Assembly: GCA_038745585.1 (NCBI GenBank)
Contig: JBCDLH010000005.1
Coordinates: forward strand, 124,001 to 188,000
Source of the DNA: HLUCCA09 sp038745585
GTDB lineage: Bacteria > Pseudomonadota > Alphaproteobacteria > Rhodobacterales > Rhodobacteraceae
DNA length: 64,000 bases
Direction: 5' to 3'
Within the stretch, counting starts at the first letter, position 1; every line of letters begins with the position of its first letter. Shown one piece after another: positions 18,764 to 28,106 of this stretch. The notes beneath the pieces were generated by a model. That model saw nothing but the letters and a program-made list of their open reading frames with translations, made no database searches and was not told where the DNA came from. The translations under genes and the position numbers were made by a program.

Positions 18764-19339
18764 GTGACCGACGCCTCGGACGGGCCCGTGGAATGGGGCA
18801 AGATGGTCTCCGGCGCGCTCTACGACCCCGGTCATCCGTATCTGAAAGCGCAGCACCGTCGTGCACAGGCACTCACCCGTGACTACGATGCGACGATCTC
18901 TGGCGAGGGCGACGCGCGGCGTCCGATCCTCGACGCGCTTCTCGGCAGCTATGGGTCGGGCTGTGCAATCCAGCCGCCGTTCCGCGTTGATTACGGCGTG
19001 AATATCCATCTCTGCGACGATGTGTTCTTTAACTTCGGCTGCGTGGTGCTCGACGTCTGTCCGGTGCGCATCGGAAGCGGTACGCAGATCGGCCCAGGGA
19101 CGCAACTTCTCGCAGCCGACCACCCGCGCGACCCGGCGATCCGGGCGGAGGGGCTCGAATTCGGCCGGCCGATCACGCTGGGGGCGCAGGTGTGGATCGG
19201 CGGCGGGGCGCTGATCCTGCCGGGCGTGACAATCGGCGACGGGGCGACGATCGGAGCCGGTGCCGTGGTCACCCGCGAGGTGGCGGCGGGTGCCGTTGTG
19301 GCAGGCAATCCCGCGCGGCCTCTTCATGCCGCGCCCTAG
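18764..19339 (+). CDS. Maltose/galactoside O-acetyltransferase-like hexapeptide-repeat enzyme
   Basis: 191 residues. The N-terminal Maa-type helix (KMVSGALYDPGHPYLKAQHRRAQAL) is followed by a left-handed beta-helix of hexapeptide repeats (IGSGTQIGPGTQL, VTIGDGATIGAGAVV) and the catalytic-His loop AADHPRDP. It transfers acetyl from acetyl-CoA to a sugar hydroxyl; the acceptor cannot be inferred. It starts at GTG 18764, 7 nt after sufT. An internal ATG at 18803 would remove part of the Maa helix and is less likely. It is convergent with moaA. Confidence 0.88.
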   Translation: MTDASDGPVEWGKMVSGALYDPGHPYLKAQHRRAQALTRDYDATISGEGDARRPILDALLGSYGSGCAIQPPFRVDYGVNIHLCDDVFFNFGCVVLDVCPVRIGSGTQIGPGTQLLAADHPRDPAIRAEGLEFGRPITLGAQVWIGGGALILPGVTIGDGATIGAGAVVTREVAAGAVVAGNPARPLHAAP

Positions 19340-19438
19340 GGCGGGACGGCTTTGACAGCGCACCCGGCCTTCGTTTGTGGGATTGCGGCCCTGTCTGCAT
19401 GCCATGGCGAGCGCTGCCACGCGCCCACAGGAAAATAC

Positions 19439-20446
19439 CTAACCGCCGGTATGGCTCATATGGCGAGAGACCTGACCGTCGACGCGTTGCCGTGAATAGT
19501 CGAAGTCATGCCCCTTCGGTTTACGCGCAATCGCCGCGCGGATCGCCTCTTCGAGCGGGCCGTCATCCTCGGCGGTGGCGCGCAGGGGCACACGCAGATC
19601 GGCGTTGTCCTCCTGGCCGAGGCACATGAAGAGCTCGCCCGTGCAGGTCATCCTCACGCGATTGCAGCTTTCGCAGAAATTGTGCGTGAGCGGCGTGATA
19701 AAGCCGATCTTCTGGCCGGTCTCTTCAAGCCGCACATAGCGGGCCGGGCCGCCTGAGCGTTCGGCGAGGTCGATTACTTGGAACCGCTCGGCGAGGCGAG
19801 CGCGCAGGTCTTTCAACGACCAGTACTGCCCGATCCGGTCTTCGTTGCCCAAATCCCCCATGGGCATCACTTCGATGAACGTGAGGTCCATCCCCTCGCG
19901 CGCGCACCACATCTGCAGATCAAAGAGCTCGTCCTCGTTGAAGCCCTTCAACGCAACCGTATTGATCTTGACGCGCATCCCCGCCGCGCGCGCGGCAGCG
20001 ATCCCGCGGAGAACCTTCTCAAGCTTGCCCCAGCGGGTGACGGCGGCAAACTTCTCTGCGTCGAGCGTATCGAGCGAGATGTTGATCCGACGAACGCCAA
20101 GCGCCGCCAGATCTTCCGCGAAACGGTCAAGTTGGGAGCCGTTGGTCGTCAGCGTCAGCTCATCGAGCGTGCCCGCCTCAAGGTGACGCGCCATCGCCTC
20201 GAAATAGCCGAGGATCCCGCGGCGGACGAGGGGCTCTCCGCCCGTGATGCGCAGCTTGCGCACGCCAAGGCGGATGAAGGCCGAAGAGACACGGTCGAGC
20301 TCTTCCAGTGTCAACAGCTCCTTTTTCGGCAGGAACGTCATGTTCTCTGACATGCAATAGACGCAGCGAAAATCGCAGCGATCCGTCACCGAGACGCGAA
20401 GGTAGGTGATCGGGCGGGCAAAGGGGTCGATCAGCGGCACATCCAT
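19439..20446 (-). CDS. moaA: GTP 3',8-cyclase (molybdenum cofactor biosynthesis)
   Basis: 335 residues. Radical-SAM cluster CDFRCVYC (C24, C28, C31), SAM-binding ITGGEPL, a second C-terminal 4Fe-4S site CESC-x13-C, and the C-terminal MSHTGG ending in the Gly-Gly needed for activity in this family. It rearranges GTP in the first step of molybdopterin synthesis. The window's molybdoenzyme (47994-50669) needs this cofactor. No other moa or mob genes are nearby. It diverges from the lipoprotein gene. Confidence 0.96.
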   Translation of the reverse strand: MDVPLIDPFARPITYLRVSVTDRCDFRCVYCMSENMTFLPKKELLTLEELDRVSSAFIRLGVRKLRITGGEPLVRRGILGYFEAMARHLEAGTLDELTLTTNGSQLDRFAEDLAALGVRRINISLDTLDAEKFAAVTRWGKLEKVLRGIAAARAAGMRVKINTVALKGFNEDELFDLQMWCAREGMDLTFIEVMPMGDLGNEDRIGQYWSLKDLRARLAERFQVIDLAERSGGPARYVRLEETGQKIGFITPLTHNFCESCNRVRMTCTGELFMCLGQEDNADLRVPLRATAEDDGPLEEAIRAAIARKPKGHDFDYSRQRVDGQVSRHMSHTGG

Positions 20447-20552
20447 GCGCGGAGGCTAACGCGGGTGTGGTGAGCGGGCAAGCGCGCAGCGGCGTTGCGT
20501 TGGGCCGCGCGCCACCGATATGGAAACCGGGTGCGGGTGGAGGAGTGGCGAG

Positions 20553-21044
20553 ATGGGACGACGGCAGGTGATCGGGGGCTGCGCGGCGCTTGCGCTTGCG
20601 GGATGCGCCCAGATTTTCGGCGGAGCGGACGGCCCGCAACCTGCCGCCTTGCCAGAAACGGAGGCCAACGGCAGCGGGTCTGCTGCTGCCGCTCCGCCGC
20701 CCCCGCGCGACGCGGCCACGGTTGAGGAGTTCGACACGACAACGGCGGCTGCGCGCGCCGCTGCCGCCTCTGCTCCGGCCGAGGCCGGCGGACAGGAACC
20801 GCTCGGGACGACCATCGCCTCGCTCGGAGATCCGGCCCAGCCCGGTTTTTGGGCCGAAACGCCGCTTGTCGATAGGGTCCGCCAGGGCCAGCTGACCTTT
20901 GCTCAAACCGGCAAAAGCGTGACCGTCGAGCTGCGGCCCTCGGGCGGCGGTGCCGGCACCGGGACACGGGTGTCGCTTGCGGCGATGCGCGTGCTCGACG
21001 CGCCGTTGACGGCCTTGCCAGAACTGACGGTGACTGGGCTCTGA
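20553..21044 (+). CDS. Ala/Pro-rich lipoprotein of unknown function
   Basis: 163 residues. The lipoprotein signal MGRRQVIGGCAALALAGC has lipobox LAGC with C18 as the lipidated residue. Residues about 25-85 are low-complexity Ala/Pro/Glu linker. The C-terminal about 75 residues (GTTIASLGDPAQPGFW..VSLAAMRVLDAPLTALPEL) form a compact domain seen in small Rhodobacteraceae lipoproteins, some mislabelled as D-galactarate dehydratase (from memory, moderate certainty). The ATG at 20553 has GGTGGAGGAG upstream. Confidence 0.7.
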   Translation: MGRRQVIGGCAALALAGCAQIFGGADGPQPAALPETEANGSGSAAAAPPPPRDAATVEEFDTTTAAARAAAASAPAEAGGQEPLGTTIASLGDPAQPGFWAETPLVDRVRQGQLTFAQTGKSVTVELRPSGGGAGTGTRVSLAAMRVLDAPLTALPELTVTGL

Positions 21045-21111
21045 CGTTGGCGGCGGATGCAAGATGTCTCTTGCGGCGAACACCTGCGCGCGCAGATGAG
21101 CGCGCCGCGTG

Positions 21112-22575
21112 CTACACCAAACCCGCCGACGGATCGTCCACGATGCCGACCAGGGAGAATGTAAAGGCCTCGGCGCTGCCGGGCGCAGACGCCGCCTCGG
21201 CATAGTCATCGGTGAGCGCGAACGCTTCTAGCTGCGAGCTCGCATCGTCCCGCGCGTAGGTCTGCATGACAGCTTCGGCGGCATCGAGGTCGGTGAGCCC
21301 GTGGATCGCAGAGAAGTGCAGCCCGATCTCGGCTTTCGCTTCAATCGTCGCCACATCCGTTTGCGCTTCAGGCGCTGGATTGTCCCGGGCGCCGTTGATC
21401 AGCGCGAGCATAAACTTGCCGCGGCTGAACCCGCTATCGAGCTCAGCGGTCCAATACTCCTCCCCGGCAAGATCCGGTGCGCGCTCAAGAAAATTATCGT
21501 AGGCGGTGCGCACCAAGTCACGGTTGTCGAGATCGTCGGGATAGAGCGCCCGCGTCTCGGGTTGGTCAAAGAAACTCTCGGCGATGTCTTCGAGCGGCAT
21601 CCCGTCCGACAGCCGCGTGCCCCAATAGGAGAGGCCGATCGCGTCCGGCGCGCGGTCGAAATAGGCGACATACATCTCAACGAAGAGCGAGATCTGATCG
21701 GCGCTCAGCTCGGCAATGCCGGTCAGCGCTTCCGTATCGACACGGCCGTCTGGGAACCAGACATTGCCGCCGTCGAAGTCGAGCCGCTCGACCGAACGAA
21801 GCTCATCGTTGCCCGTCGCGCCCTGCCCTCGGTCGTTGAGACGAAGCGTGCCCGTGTCATCGTAGGTCAGCGCGTAGCCGTCGATATCCGCAGCCAGACG
21901 CAGCGTGTCCGAGCCGCCGCCCCCGATAATGATGTCGTCGCCCGCCGCGCCATCAAAGACATCTGCGCCGTCATCGCCCGCGCGAACCTCTGCCAGTGGG
22001 GCGTCCTCCGGCTCGTCATAGTAGCGCCGGATCAGGCCGACATCGTCGGCCCAAAGCGTCGTGCCGGTAAAGGTGTCGGGGATCGGATCCTCCTGCACGC
22101 TCCGATAAGCGCTGCTCGGCAGGATGTCGCCGAGGCCAAGGATATTGCCGACCTCGTGCATAGCGATTGTGAGCACCGAGATTTGGTCGATATCAGCTAC
22201 GTCGAATTGGATCGTGCCGCGCTGGATCACATCGTTGACCCATCGTGAATTCCAGAAGGCCCAGTTTCCGCCGCGCCCGCCAAGATCGGTGATCGCGACC
22301 GTCACATCCGCCGCATTCCCCGCCCCTGGGCCGCCGTCGACGCGCTGGAATGTGACCGTATCAAGGGCGGCGTCCCAAAGCGTGAACGCGGTTTCGATCT
22401 CGGTGAGGTAGGGGGTGATATCGCGAACGGCGTCCCGGTCGGCCCGGTTTGGGATGTCCAAGATGTCGTTCGTCCAACTCCAGGTGATCGTGCGGCTCTC
22501 GCCTGGGGCCGTCCAGCGGACGCCGAAATAGTCCTCGTAGAAGAGGTCATCGAGCGGGGTGTTGGGGTCAATCAT
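21112..22575 (-). CDS. Metzincin-like secreted protein with degenerate zinc site, Ca-binding repeat and DUF4214 domain
   Basis: 487 residues, acidic, no N-terminal signal peptide, which fits type I secretion. Residues 1-185 resemble matrixin/serralysin proteases, but the zinc motif reads HEVGNILGLGD (140-150) instead of HExxHxxGxxH: the second ligand is Asn (N144) and the third Asp (D150). One RTX-like nonapeptide stretch (GADVFDGAAGDDIIIGGGGS) lies at 203-222, and a DUF4214 domain at about 305-405. It may be a pseudoenzyme or adhesin. I choose the ATG at 22575; an ATG 14 codons upstream is also open. No type I secretion genes are adjacent. Confidence 0.72.
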   Translation of the reverse strand: MIDPNTPLDDLFYEDYFGVRWTAPGESRTITWSWTNDILDIPNRADRDAVRDITPYLTEIETAFTLWDAALDTVTFQRVDGGPGAGNAADVTVAITDLGGRGGNWAFWNSRWVNDVIQRGTIQFDVADIDQISVLTIAMHEVGNILGLGDILPSSAYRSVQEDPIPDTFTGTTLWADDVGLIRRYYDEPEDAPLAEVRAGDDGADVFDGAAGDDIIIGGGGSDTLRLAADIDGYALTYDDTGTLRLNDRGQGATGNDELRSVERLDFDGGNVWFPDGRVDTEALTGIAELSADQISLFVEMYVAYFDRAPDAIGLSYWGTRLSDGMPLEDIAESFFDQPETRALYPDDLDNRDLVRTAYDNFLERAPDLAGEEYWTAELDSGFSRGKFMLALINGARDNPAPEAQTDVATIEAKAEIGLHFSAIHGLTDLDAAEAVMQTYARDDASSQLEAFALTDDYAEAASAPGSAEAFTFSLVGIVDDPSAGLV

Positions 22576-22790
22576 CGATCGAACGCCTCGGCGGTTCTTC
22601 AACGCGTATGGGCACATGGTAGGAGCGGGATGTGGCAGGAGTTAGGTCGTGCACCGTGCCGCTGGCAAGGGCAGAGCATCCGGCGCGGTGCGCCTGGCAG
22701 GGCGCCGCCATAGATCAGCAAGACAGTGCCAATCCGCTGCGCGCAATGATGCCCTCCCCCAATAGCCAAATTGACGGCGGGGCGCGCAAG

Positions 22791-22816
22791 CGCTCCGCGC
22801 GTGGCCAGGCGGAGCG
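22791..22816. repeat. 8-bp inverted repeat downstream of hutU
   Basis: CGCTCCGC (22791-22798) and GCGGAGCG (22809-22816) are perfect inverted arms with a 10-nt loop, 23 bp past the hutU stop. There is no T run on the minus strand, so it is a possible transcript-end hairpin rather than a clear intrinsic terminator. The remaining 22576-22838 gap shows no gene. Confidence 0.3.
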
Positions 22817-22838
22817 ATCTTCTACTGTTTGATCGAGG

Positions 22839-24512
22839 CTATGCCCCCAAGATACCGGGCAGGCGCAGGCCGTGGCTGCGCGCGCAATCCAGTGCGCTCT
22901 CGTAGCCTGCATCGGCGTGGCGCCAGACGCCCGAGGCTGGGTCGTTCCAGAGCACCCGTTCCAATCGCCGCGCGGCCTCCTCCGTCCCGTCGGCGAGGAT
23001 CACAACGCCCGCATGCTGGGAAAAGCCCATGCCGACGCCTCCGCCGTGGTGCAAGCTGACCCATGTCGCCCCCGACGCCGTGTTGACGAGCGCATTGAGC
23101 AGCGGCCAGTCGCTCACAGCATCTGAGCCGTCGCGCATCGCCTCGGTCTCGCGGTTCGGGCTCGCGACGGACCCGCTGTCGAGATGATCGCGCCCGATCA
23201 CGATGGGCGCCTTCAGCTCGCCCGAGGCCACCATCTCGTTGAACATCAGGCCCGCCCGGTGCCTGTCCCCGAGCCCGATCCAGCAGATCCGCGCGGGTAG
23301 TCCCTGAAACGCGATGCGCTCGGCGGCCATGTCAAGCCATTGGTGCAGATGGGTATTCTCCGGAAAGAGCCGCTTCATCGCCGCGTCCGTCTTGTAGATA
23401 TCCTCCGGATCGCCCGAGAGCGCGCACCAGCGGAACGGCCCGATCCCCTTGCAAAAGAGCGGACGGATATAGGCGGGCACGAAGCCGGGGAAGGCGAAGG
23501 CGTTCTCCAAGCCCTCCTCCTTCGCGACTTGGCGGATGTTGTTGCCGTAATCGAGGACCGGCACACCGTCGTTCCAAAAGGCGACCATGGCGGCCACGTG
23601 ATCCTTCATCGTGGCGCGCGCGGCTTCTTCCACCGCCTCCGGATCGCTCTCCTGCTTGGCACGCCATTCGGCGACGCTCCAGCCCGAGGGCAGATAGCCA
23701 TGGAGCGGGTCGTGGGCGGAGGTTTGGTCGGTGACGATGTCGGGACGCACGCCGCGCGCGTGGATCTCGGCGAAGATGTCGGCGGCGTTGCCAAAGAGGC
23801 CGACGGACTTCGCCTCGCCCGCCTCGGTCCAGCGCGCGATCATCTCCAGCGCTTCATCCAGCGTCTGAGCTTTCTCGTCCACGTACTTGGTACGGAGCCG
23901 AAAATCGATGCGGGTCTCGTCGCATTCAACGGCGAGACAGCAGGCTCCGGCAAAGACAGCAGCGAGTGGCTGCGCGCCGCCCATCCCACCCAAGCCGCCG
24001 GTCAGGATCCAGCGGCCGGTCAGGTCTCCGCCGTAATGCTGGCGCCCGGCCTCGGCAAAGGTCTCGTAGGTCCCCTGCACGATGCCTTGCGTGCCGATAT
24101 AGATCCAGGACCCGGCCGTCATCTGGCCGTACATCATCAGGCCCTTGCGATCGAGCGCGTTGAAATGCTCCCAGGTGGCCCAATGCGGCACGATGTTGGA
24201 GTTGGCGATGAGGACGCGGGGCGCATCCACATGGGTCCGGACGATGGCCACGGGCTTACCCGATTGCACGACGAGGGTTTCGTCGCCTTCGATATCCTGC
24301 AGCGCCGCGCAGATACGGTCGAAATCCTCCCATGTCCGCGCCGCGCGCCCAATCCCGCCATAGACGACAAGCTCGTGCGGGTTCTCCGCGACATCGGGGT
24401 GCAGATTGTTCATCAGCATCCGCATCGCCGCCTCGCCGCCCCAGGTCTTGGCGGTTTTCTCGGGGCCAGTGGGCGGAACGACATCGCGGATGTTGTGGCG
24501 GGGATCGGTCAT
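22839..24512 (-). CDS. hutU: Urocanate hydratase
   Basis: 557 residues, the usual length of urocanases. Conserved NAD-binding stretch LTGGLGGMGGAQPLA and the C-terminal HHGGGVGMGFSQHAG are intact. It converts urocanate to 4-imidazolone-5-propionate using NAD as an electrophilic cofactor, step 2 of histidine degradation. The start overlaps the hutG stop by 4 nt. It is the last gene of hutI-H-G-U. Confidence 0.97.
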   Translation of the reverse strand: MTDPRHNIRDVVPPTGPEKTAKTWGGEAAMRMLMNNLHPDVAENPHELVVYGGIGRAARTWEDFDRICAALQDIEGDETLVVQSGKPVAIVRTHVDAPRVLIANSNIVPHWATWEHFNALDRKGLMMYGQMTAGSWIYIGTQGIVQGTYETFAEAGRQHYGGDLTGRWILTGGLGGMGGAQPLAAVFAGACCLAVECDETRIDFRLRTKYVDEKAQTLDEALEMIARWTEAGEAKSVGLFGNAADIFAEIHARGVRPDIVTDQTSAHDPLHGYLPSGWSVAEWRAKQESDPEAVEEAARATMKDHVAAMVAFWNDGVPVLDYGNNIRQVAKEEGLENAFAFPGFVPAYIRPLFCKGIGPFRWCALSGDPEDIYKTDAAMKRLFPENTHLHQWLDMAAERIAFQGLPARICWIGLGDRHRAGLMFNEMVASGELKAPIVIGRDHLDSGSVASPNRETEAMRDGSDAVSDWPLLNALVNTASGATWVSLHHGGGVGMGFSQHAGVVILADGTEEAARRLERVLWNDPASGVWRHADAGYESALDCARSHGLRLPGILGA

Positions 24513-25312
24513 GCGAACTGGCCCTTCCGTGCGCTGAAATCGAGGGTTTCGAGGAGGTGCCGCAGGAGCGCGCGCAGGCGCTCGGCCTTGGCCACGTCAT
24601 AGGTCCAGGGCTCCGCCTCGGCGGCGAGATAGGTCGGTTGCGCGAGCTCCATTTGGATCGCGTGGACGCCGTCCTGGGGCTGACCATAATGCCGTGTGGT
24701 CCAGCCGCCCTTGAAGCGGCCATTGAGGACAGAGGTGTACCCTTCCGCGACCGTGCAGGCGGTGCTTACGGTCGCCTCGATGCTCCAATGGCAGGTCTCG
24801 CCATTGTTCGTCCCGACATTGAGGTCGGGCAGCGTGCCCTCAAACAGATACGGGATCTGGGAGCGGATGGAGTGGCAATCGTAGAGGATCGCGACGCCAT
24901 GCAGAGCCTTCACGCGGGCGATCTCGCCGGCCAGCGCGGCATGGTAGGGCCGGTGATGGGCGGCGACGCGGCGCGCGATTTCATGCGCGTCCGGCTCCTG
25001 CCCCGCGCGGTAGATCGGCCGCCCCTCGAAATCGGTGAGCGGGCAGAGGCTCGTGGTGTTTTGCCCGGGGTATAGGCTTACACCGGCCGGATCGCGGTTA
25101 ACGTCGATCGCGTAGCGGTGGATCGGTGTGCGCACGGTTGTGGCCCCTGGGAGAAGCCCGTCATAGAGGCGGTCCACATGCCAATCGGTATCGGCGCGCG
25201 CTTTGCCCGTGCCGTTAAGCACGTCCCAGACATGCGGCGGGATCTCGGTGCCGGTATGGGGCAGGCCCAGGATGATGGCGCTGTCGCCGCGTGTGACCTC
25301 GATCTCAGTCAT
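24509..25312 (-). CDS. hutG: N-formylglutamate amidohydrolase
   Basis: 267 residues of the FGase family (pfam05013): LPHTGTEIPPHV, DWHVDRLYDG, INVNRD-type AIDVNRDPAGVSLYPGQNT and AILYDCHSIRSQIP, which carry the predicted metal and substrate residues. It hydrolyses N-formylglutamate to glutamate and formate, the final step when HutF is used. Its partner hutF is at 28107. The ATG overlaps hutH by 4 nt and its stop overlaps hutU by 4 nt. Confidence 0.94.
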   Translation of the reverse strand: MTEIEVTRGDSAIILGLPHTGTEIPPHVWDVLNGTGKARADTDWHVDRLYDGLLPGATTVRTPIHRYAIDVNRDPAGVSLYPGQNTTSLCPLTDFEGRPIYRAGQEPDAHEIARRVAAHHRPYHAALAGEIARVKALHGVAILYDCHSIRSQIPYLFEGTLPDLNVGTNNGETCHWSIEATVSTACTVAEGYTSVLNGRFKGGWTTRHYGQPQDGVHAIQMELAQPTYLAAEAEPWTYDVAKAERLRALLRHLLETLDFSARKGQFA

Positions 25313-26844
25313 GAGCCCTGCTCCAAAACAGGAAAGTCATGGTCTCGGCTGAGCACATTGGCGCGCACGAGCGCGGCCGCAGCTTCGATGTCGGGCGCGA
25401 GGAGCCGGTCCTCCTCGAGCCGGGGCACCACTGCGCGTAAGGTGGCCAGTGCGCCCTGGAGCGCGGGGGAGGTCTGCAGAGGCGCGCGGAACTCGATCCC
25501 TTGGGCCGCGCAGATCGCCTCAATGCCGAGAATGGTCGAGAGGTTGGCGTTCATCCGGCGTAGGCGCCACGCGGCATGGGCGGCCATGCTCACATGGTCT
25601 TCCTGGTTGGCGGAGGTGGGCGTGGAATCGGTGGTGCAGGGATTGGCCAGGTGCTTGTTTTCGCTCATCAAAGCGGCAGACGTGACCTCCGCGATCATCA
25701 GCCCCGAATTCAGCCCGGGCGCGGGCGTGAGGAACGGGGGCAGATCGAAGCTGAGCGTCGGGTCGACCATGAGCGCGATGCGCCGTTGCGCGATAGACCC
25801 GATTTCGGACACGGCCATGGCGATCTGATCGGCGGCGAAACCGACCGGCTCGGCGTGAAAGTTCCCCCCCGAGACGATACGCCCCGCTTCGACCAGCACC
25901 AGAGGGTTATCCGTCACCGCATTCGCTTCGATCGCGAGCGTCCCCCCAGCGAAGCGAAGAAGGTCCATCGCGGCGCCGACGACCTGGGGCTGACACCGGA
26001 TGCAATAAGGGTCTTGCACGCGGGTGTCGCCCTCGCGGTGGCTCTCGCGGATCTCGCTGCCGTCGAGGAGCCGCCGCTGCGCGCGGGCAAAGTCGATCTG
26101 GCCACGCTGGCCGCGCAGGGTGTGGATCTCGGGCACCAGCGGCGCGGTCGAGCCCATGATCGCGTCTGTCGACAGCGCGCCGGTCACAATGGCGGCGTGG
26201 AGGTTGTCCCAGGCCTGCCAGAGACCCGCGAGGGCGCAAGCGGTGGAAAACTGCGTGCCGTTGATCAGCGCGAGCCCCTCTTTCGGCCCAAAGACGATAG
26301 GTGCGAGGCCGGCGCGCGTCAGCGCCTCCGCTGCGGGCATTCGCGCGCCCTCGAGCACAGCCTCGCCTTCCCCGATCATCGTGGCGGCCATGTGGGCGAG
26401 CGGCGCGAGATCGCCCGACGCGCCGACAGAGCCCTGGCTCGGGATGACCGGGTGAACCCCACGCGCCAGCATCGCTTCGAGCAACGAAACGGTCGACCAG
26501 GGCACCCCGCTCGCGCCGCGGCCGAGGGAGGCGAGCTTGAGCGCCATCATCAGCCGGGTCGTCGCGCCGTCGAGAACTTCGCCCACGCCACAGCAATGGC
26601 TGAGGATCAAGTTGCGTTGGAGCGTGGCGGTGTCGCCCGCGGGGATGCGCACGCTTGCGAGCTTCCCAAAGCCGGTGTTGACGCCATAGACTGCCGCGTC
26701 GCCCTCGGCCGCGGCGCGCACCATCTCCGCCGCTGCCTCCACGTCAGGACGCGCGGCCGGGTCGAGATGCGGCGCCGGGCCGCCCCGCCAGAGCGTTTCG
26801 AGCGCGGCAAGCGTCGCCGCGCCGGGGGTCAGCAGAGCCGTCAC
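25309..26844 (-). CDS. hutH: Histidine ammonia-lyase
   Basis: 511 residues. The Ala-Ser-Gly triad that forms the MIO prosthetic group is at 142-144 in GSVGASGDLAPLAHMA, and the catalytic Tyr is in AVYGVNTGFG (Y53). QDPYCIRCQPQVVG and the C-terminal helices also match. It eliminates ammonia from L-histidine to give urocanate, the first step. Both ends overlap the neighbours by 4 nt (hutI upstream, hutG downstream), indicating translational coupling. Confidence 0.97.
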   Translation of the reverse strand: MTALLTPGAATLAALETLWRGGPAPHLDPAARPDVEAAAEMVRAAAEGDAAVYGVNTGFGKLASVRIPAGDTATLQRNLILSHCCGVGEVLDGATTRLMMALKLASLGRGASGVPWSTVSLLEAMLARGVHPVIPSQGSVGASGDLAPLAHMAATMIGEGEAVLEGARMPAAEALTRAGLAPIVFGPKEGLALINGTQFSTACALAGLWQAWDNLHAAIVTGALSTDAIMGSTAPLVPEIHTLRGQRGQIDFARAQRRLLDGSEIRESHREGDTRVQDPYCIRCQPQVVGAAMDLLRFAGGTLAIEANAVTDNPLVLVEAGRIVSGGNFHAEPVGFAADQIAMAVSEIGSIAQRRIALMVDPTLSFDLPPFLTPAPGLNSGLMIAEVTSAALMSENKHLANPCTTDSTPTSANQEDHVSMAAHAAWRLRRMNANLSTILGIEAICAAQGIEFRAPLQTSPALQGALATLRAVVPRLEEDRLLAPDIEAAAALVRANVLSRDHDFPVLEQGS

Positions 26845-28031
26845 AGCACGCCTCCGACAATCCGCGCGTAAAGCGGGTTAAAGCCGATGCGGTAGGCGAG
26901 CTCGGCCGGATCCTCCACATCCCAAACCGCGAGGTCGGCGCGCAGGCCCGGCGCGATCCGGCCACGGTCGGTGAGGCCGAGGGCTTGGGCGGCATGAACC
27001 GTCACGCCGCGCAGCGCCTCCTCGGGGGTGAGGCGAAAGAGCGTGCAGCCCATGTTGAGCGCCAGGAGCAGCGAGGTCATTGGCGAGGAGCCGGGGTTGC
27101 AATCGGTCGCGAGCGCCATCGGCACGCCCTGGGCGCGGAAGGCCGCAATCGGCGGCACGTGCGTCTCCCGCAGCGTGTAAAAGGCGCCGGGAAGGAGAAC
27201 CGCCACCGTCCCGCTCTGGGCCAATGCGCGCGCATCGGCCTCGGTGGCATATTCCACGTGGTCGGCCGAAAGAGCGGCATAGCTGGCAGCAAGCGCCGTG
27301 CCGCCCAGAGGGCTGAGCTGTTCGGCATGGAGCTTGACCGGAAGGCCGAGCGCCCGGGCCGCCTCAAAGACCCGCGCGATCTGCGCCGGATCGAAAGCGA
27401 TCCCCTCGCAAAACCCGTCCACCGCGTCGGCGAGCCCGGCCTCTGCCGCCGCCGTGAGGGTCGGGATCACCACGGTGTCGATATAGGCATCGGCCTGCCC
27501 GTCGAATTCCGGCGGCACGGCGTGAGCGCCGAGAAACGACGTCTTGACCGTCAATGCCCGCGCCGCTGCGACTTGGCGCGCAACGCGCAGCATCCGCAGT
27601 TCGGTGTCCCGGTCGAGCCCGTAGCCCGATTTGATCTCGACCGTCGTCACACCCTCGGCGATCAGCGCATCTACGCGGCGGAGCGCGCCAGACAGAAGGT
27701 CCGCCTCGCGCGCTGCTCGCGTGGCCGCGACGGTCGAAACGATTCCGCCCCCCGCCCGCGCGATCTCGGCGTAGCCCGCGCCTTTGAGTCTGAGTTCGAA
27801 CTCCCGCGACCGGTTGCCGCCAAAGACGATATGGGTGTGACAATCGATCAATCCGGGCGTCACGAGCCGCCCCTCTAGATCGACGATGTCGCCCTCGAAT
27901 GTCCCTGGCGCCGCCTCCCTCGGGCCCAGCCAGGCGATACGATTGCCCTCGATATCGATTACGCAATCCTGTAACAGGCCGAAACGATCCAGCCCTGACA
28001 TGGTGGCGAGCGTGGCGCGGGAGAGGCGCAT
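26841..28031 (-). CDS. hutI: Imidazolonepropionase
   Basis: 396 residues. Amidohydrolase metal motif GLIDCHTHIVFGGNRSREFE (H65, H67), KLHAEQLSPLGG and ATDCNPGSSP are all typical of HutI. It opens imidazolonepropionate to formiminoglutamate, step 3. I take the ATG at 28031 (MRLSRATLATM). The open frame continues 213 codons upstream, but that stretch is antisense to hutF. It is the first gene of the minus-strand hut operon, with the promoter shared divergently with hutF. Confidence 0.94.
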   Translation of the reverse strand: MRLSRATLATMSGLDRFGLLQDCVIDIEGNRIAWLGPREAAPGTFEGDIVDLEGRLVTPGLIDCHTHIVFGGNRSREFELRLKGAGYAEIARAGGGIVSTVAATRAAREADLLSGALRRVDALIAEGVTTVEIKSGYGLDRDTELRMLRVARQVAAARALTVKTSFLGAHAVPPEFDGQADAYIDTVVIPTLTAAAEAGLADAVDGFCEGIAFDPAQIARVFEAARALGLPVKLHAEQLSPLGGTALAASYAALSADHVEYATEADARALAQSGTVAVLLPGAFYTLRETHVPPIAAFRAQGVPMALATDCNPGSSPMTSLLLALNMGCTLFRLTPEEALRGVTVHAAQALGLTDRGRIAPGLRADLAVWDVEDPAELAYRIGFNPLYARIVGGVL

Positions 28032-28062
28032 GCGGTTCCGTGTCCTGGTGGTGGACTGACGT

Positions 28063-28078
28063 TTATGTCTGTACATAA
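28063..28078. promoter_or_regulatory. Palindrome between hutI and hutF, candidate HutC operator
   Basis: TTATGT-CTGT-ACATAA is a perfect inverted repeat with 6-bp arms, in the 75-bp gap between the divergent hutI and hutF starts. Its core GT-CTGT-AC resembles the GT-N-TA-N-AC pattern of GntR/HutC-subfamily operators. A GntR/UTRA repressor gene (hutC) is at the end of the locus. Position and symmetry would let one bound dimer control both directions. Confidence 0.55.
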
Positions 28079-28106
28079 GTTCCGCCAATCCGGGAAGGGC
28101 GCAGCG

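Noticed and set aside
22791..22816. Intrinsic terminator for hutU
   Set aside because: The stem is good, but no T run follows on the minus strand; kept only as an inverted repeat.
23340..24602. 420-codon plus-strand frame
   Set aside because: Antisense to hutU and hutG, no recognisable content.
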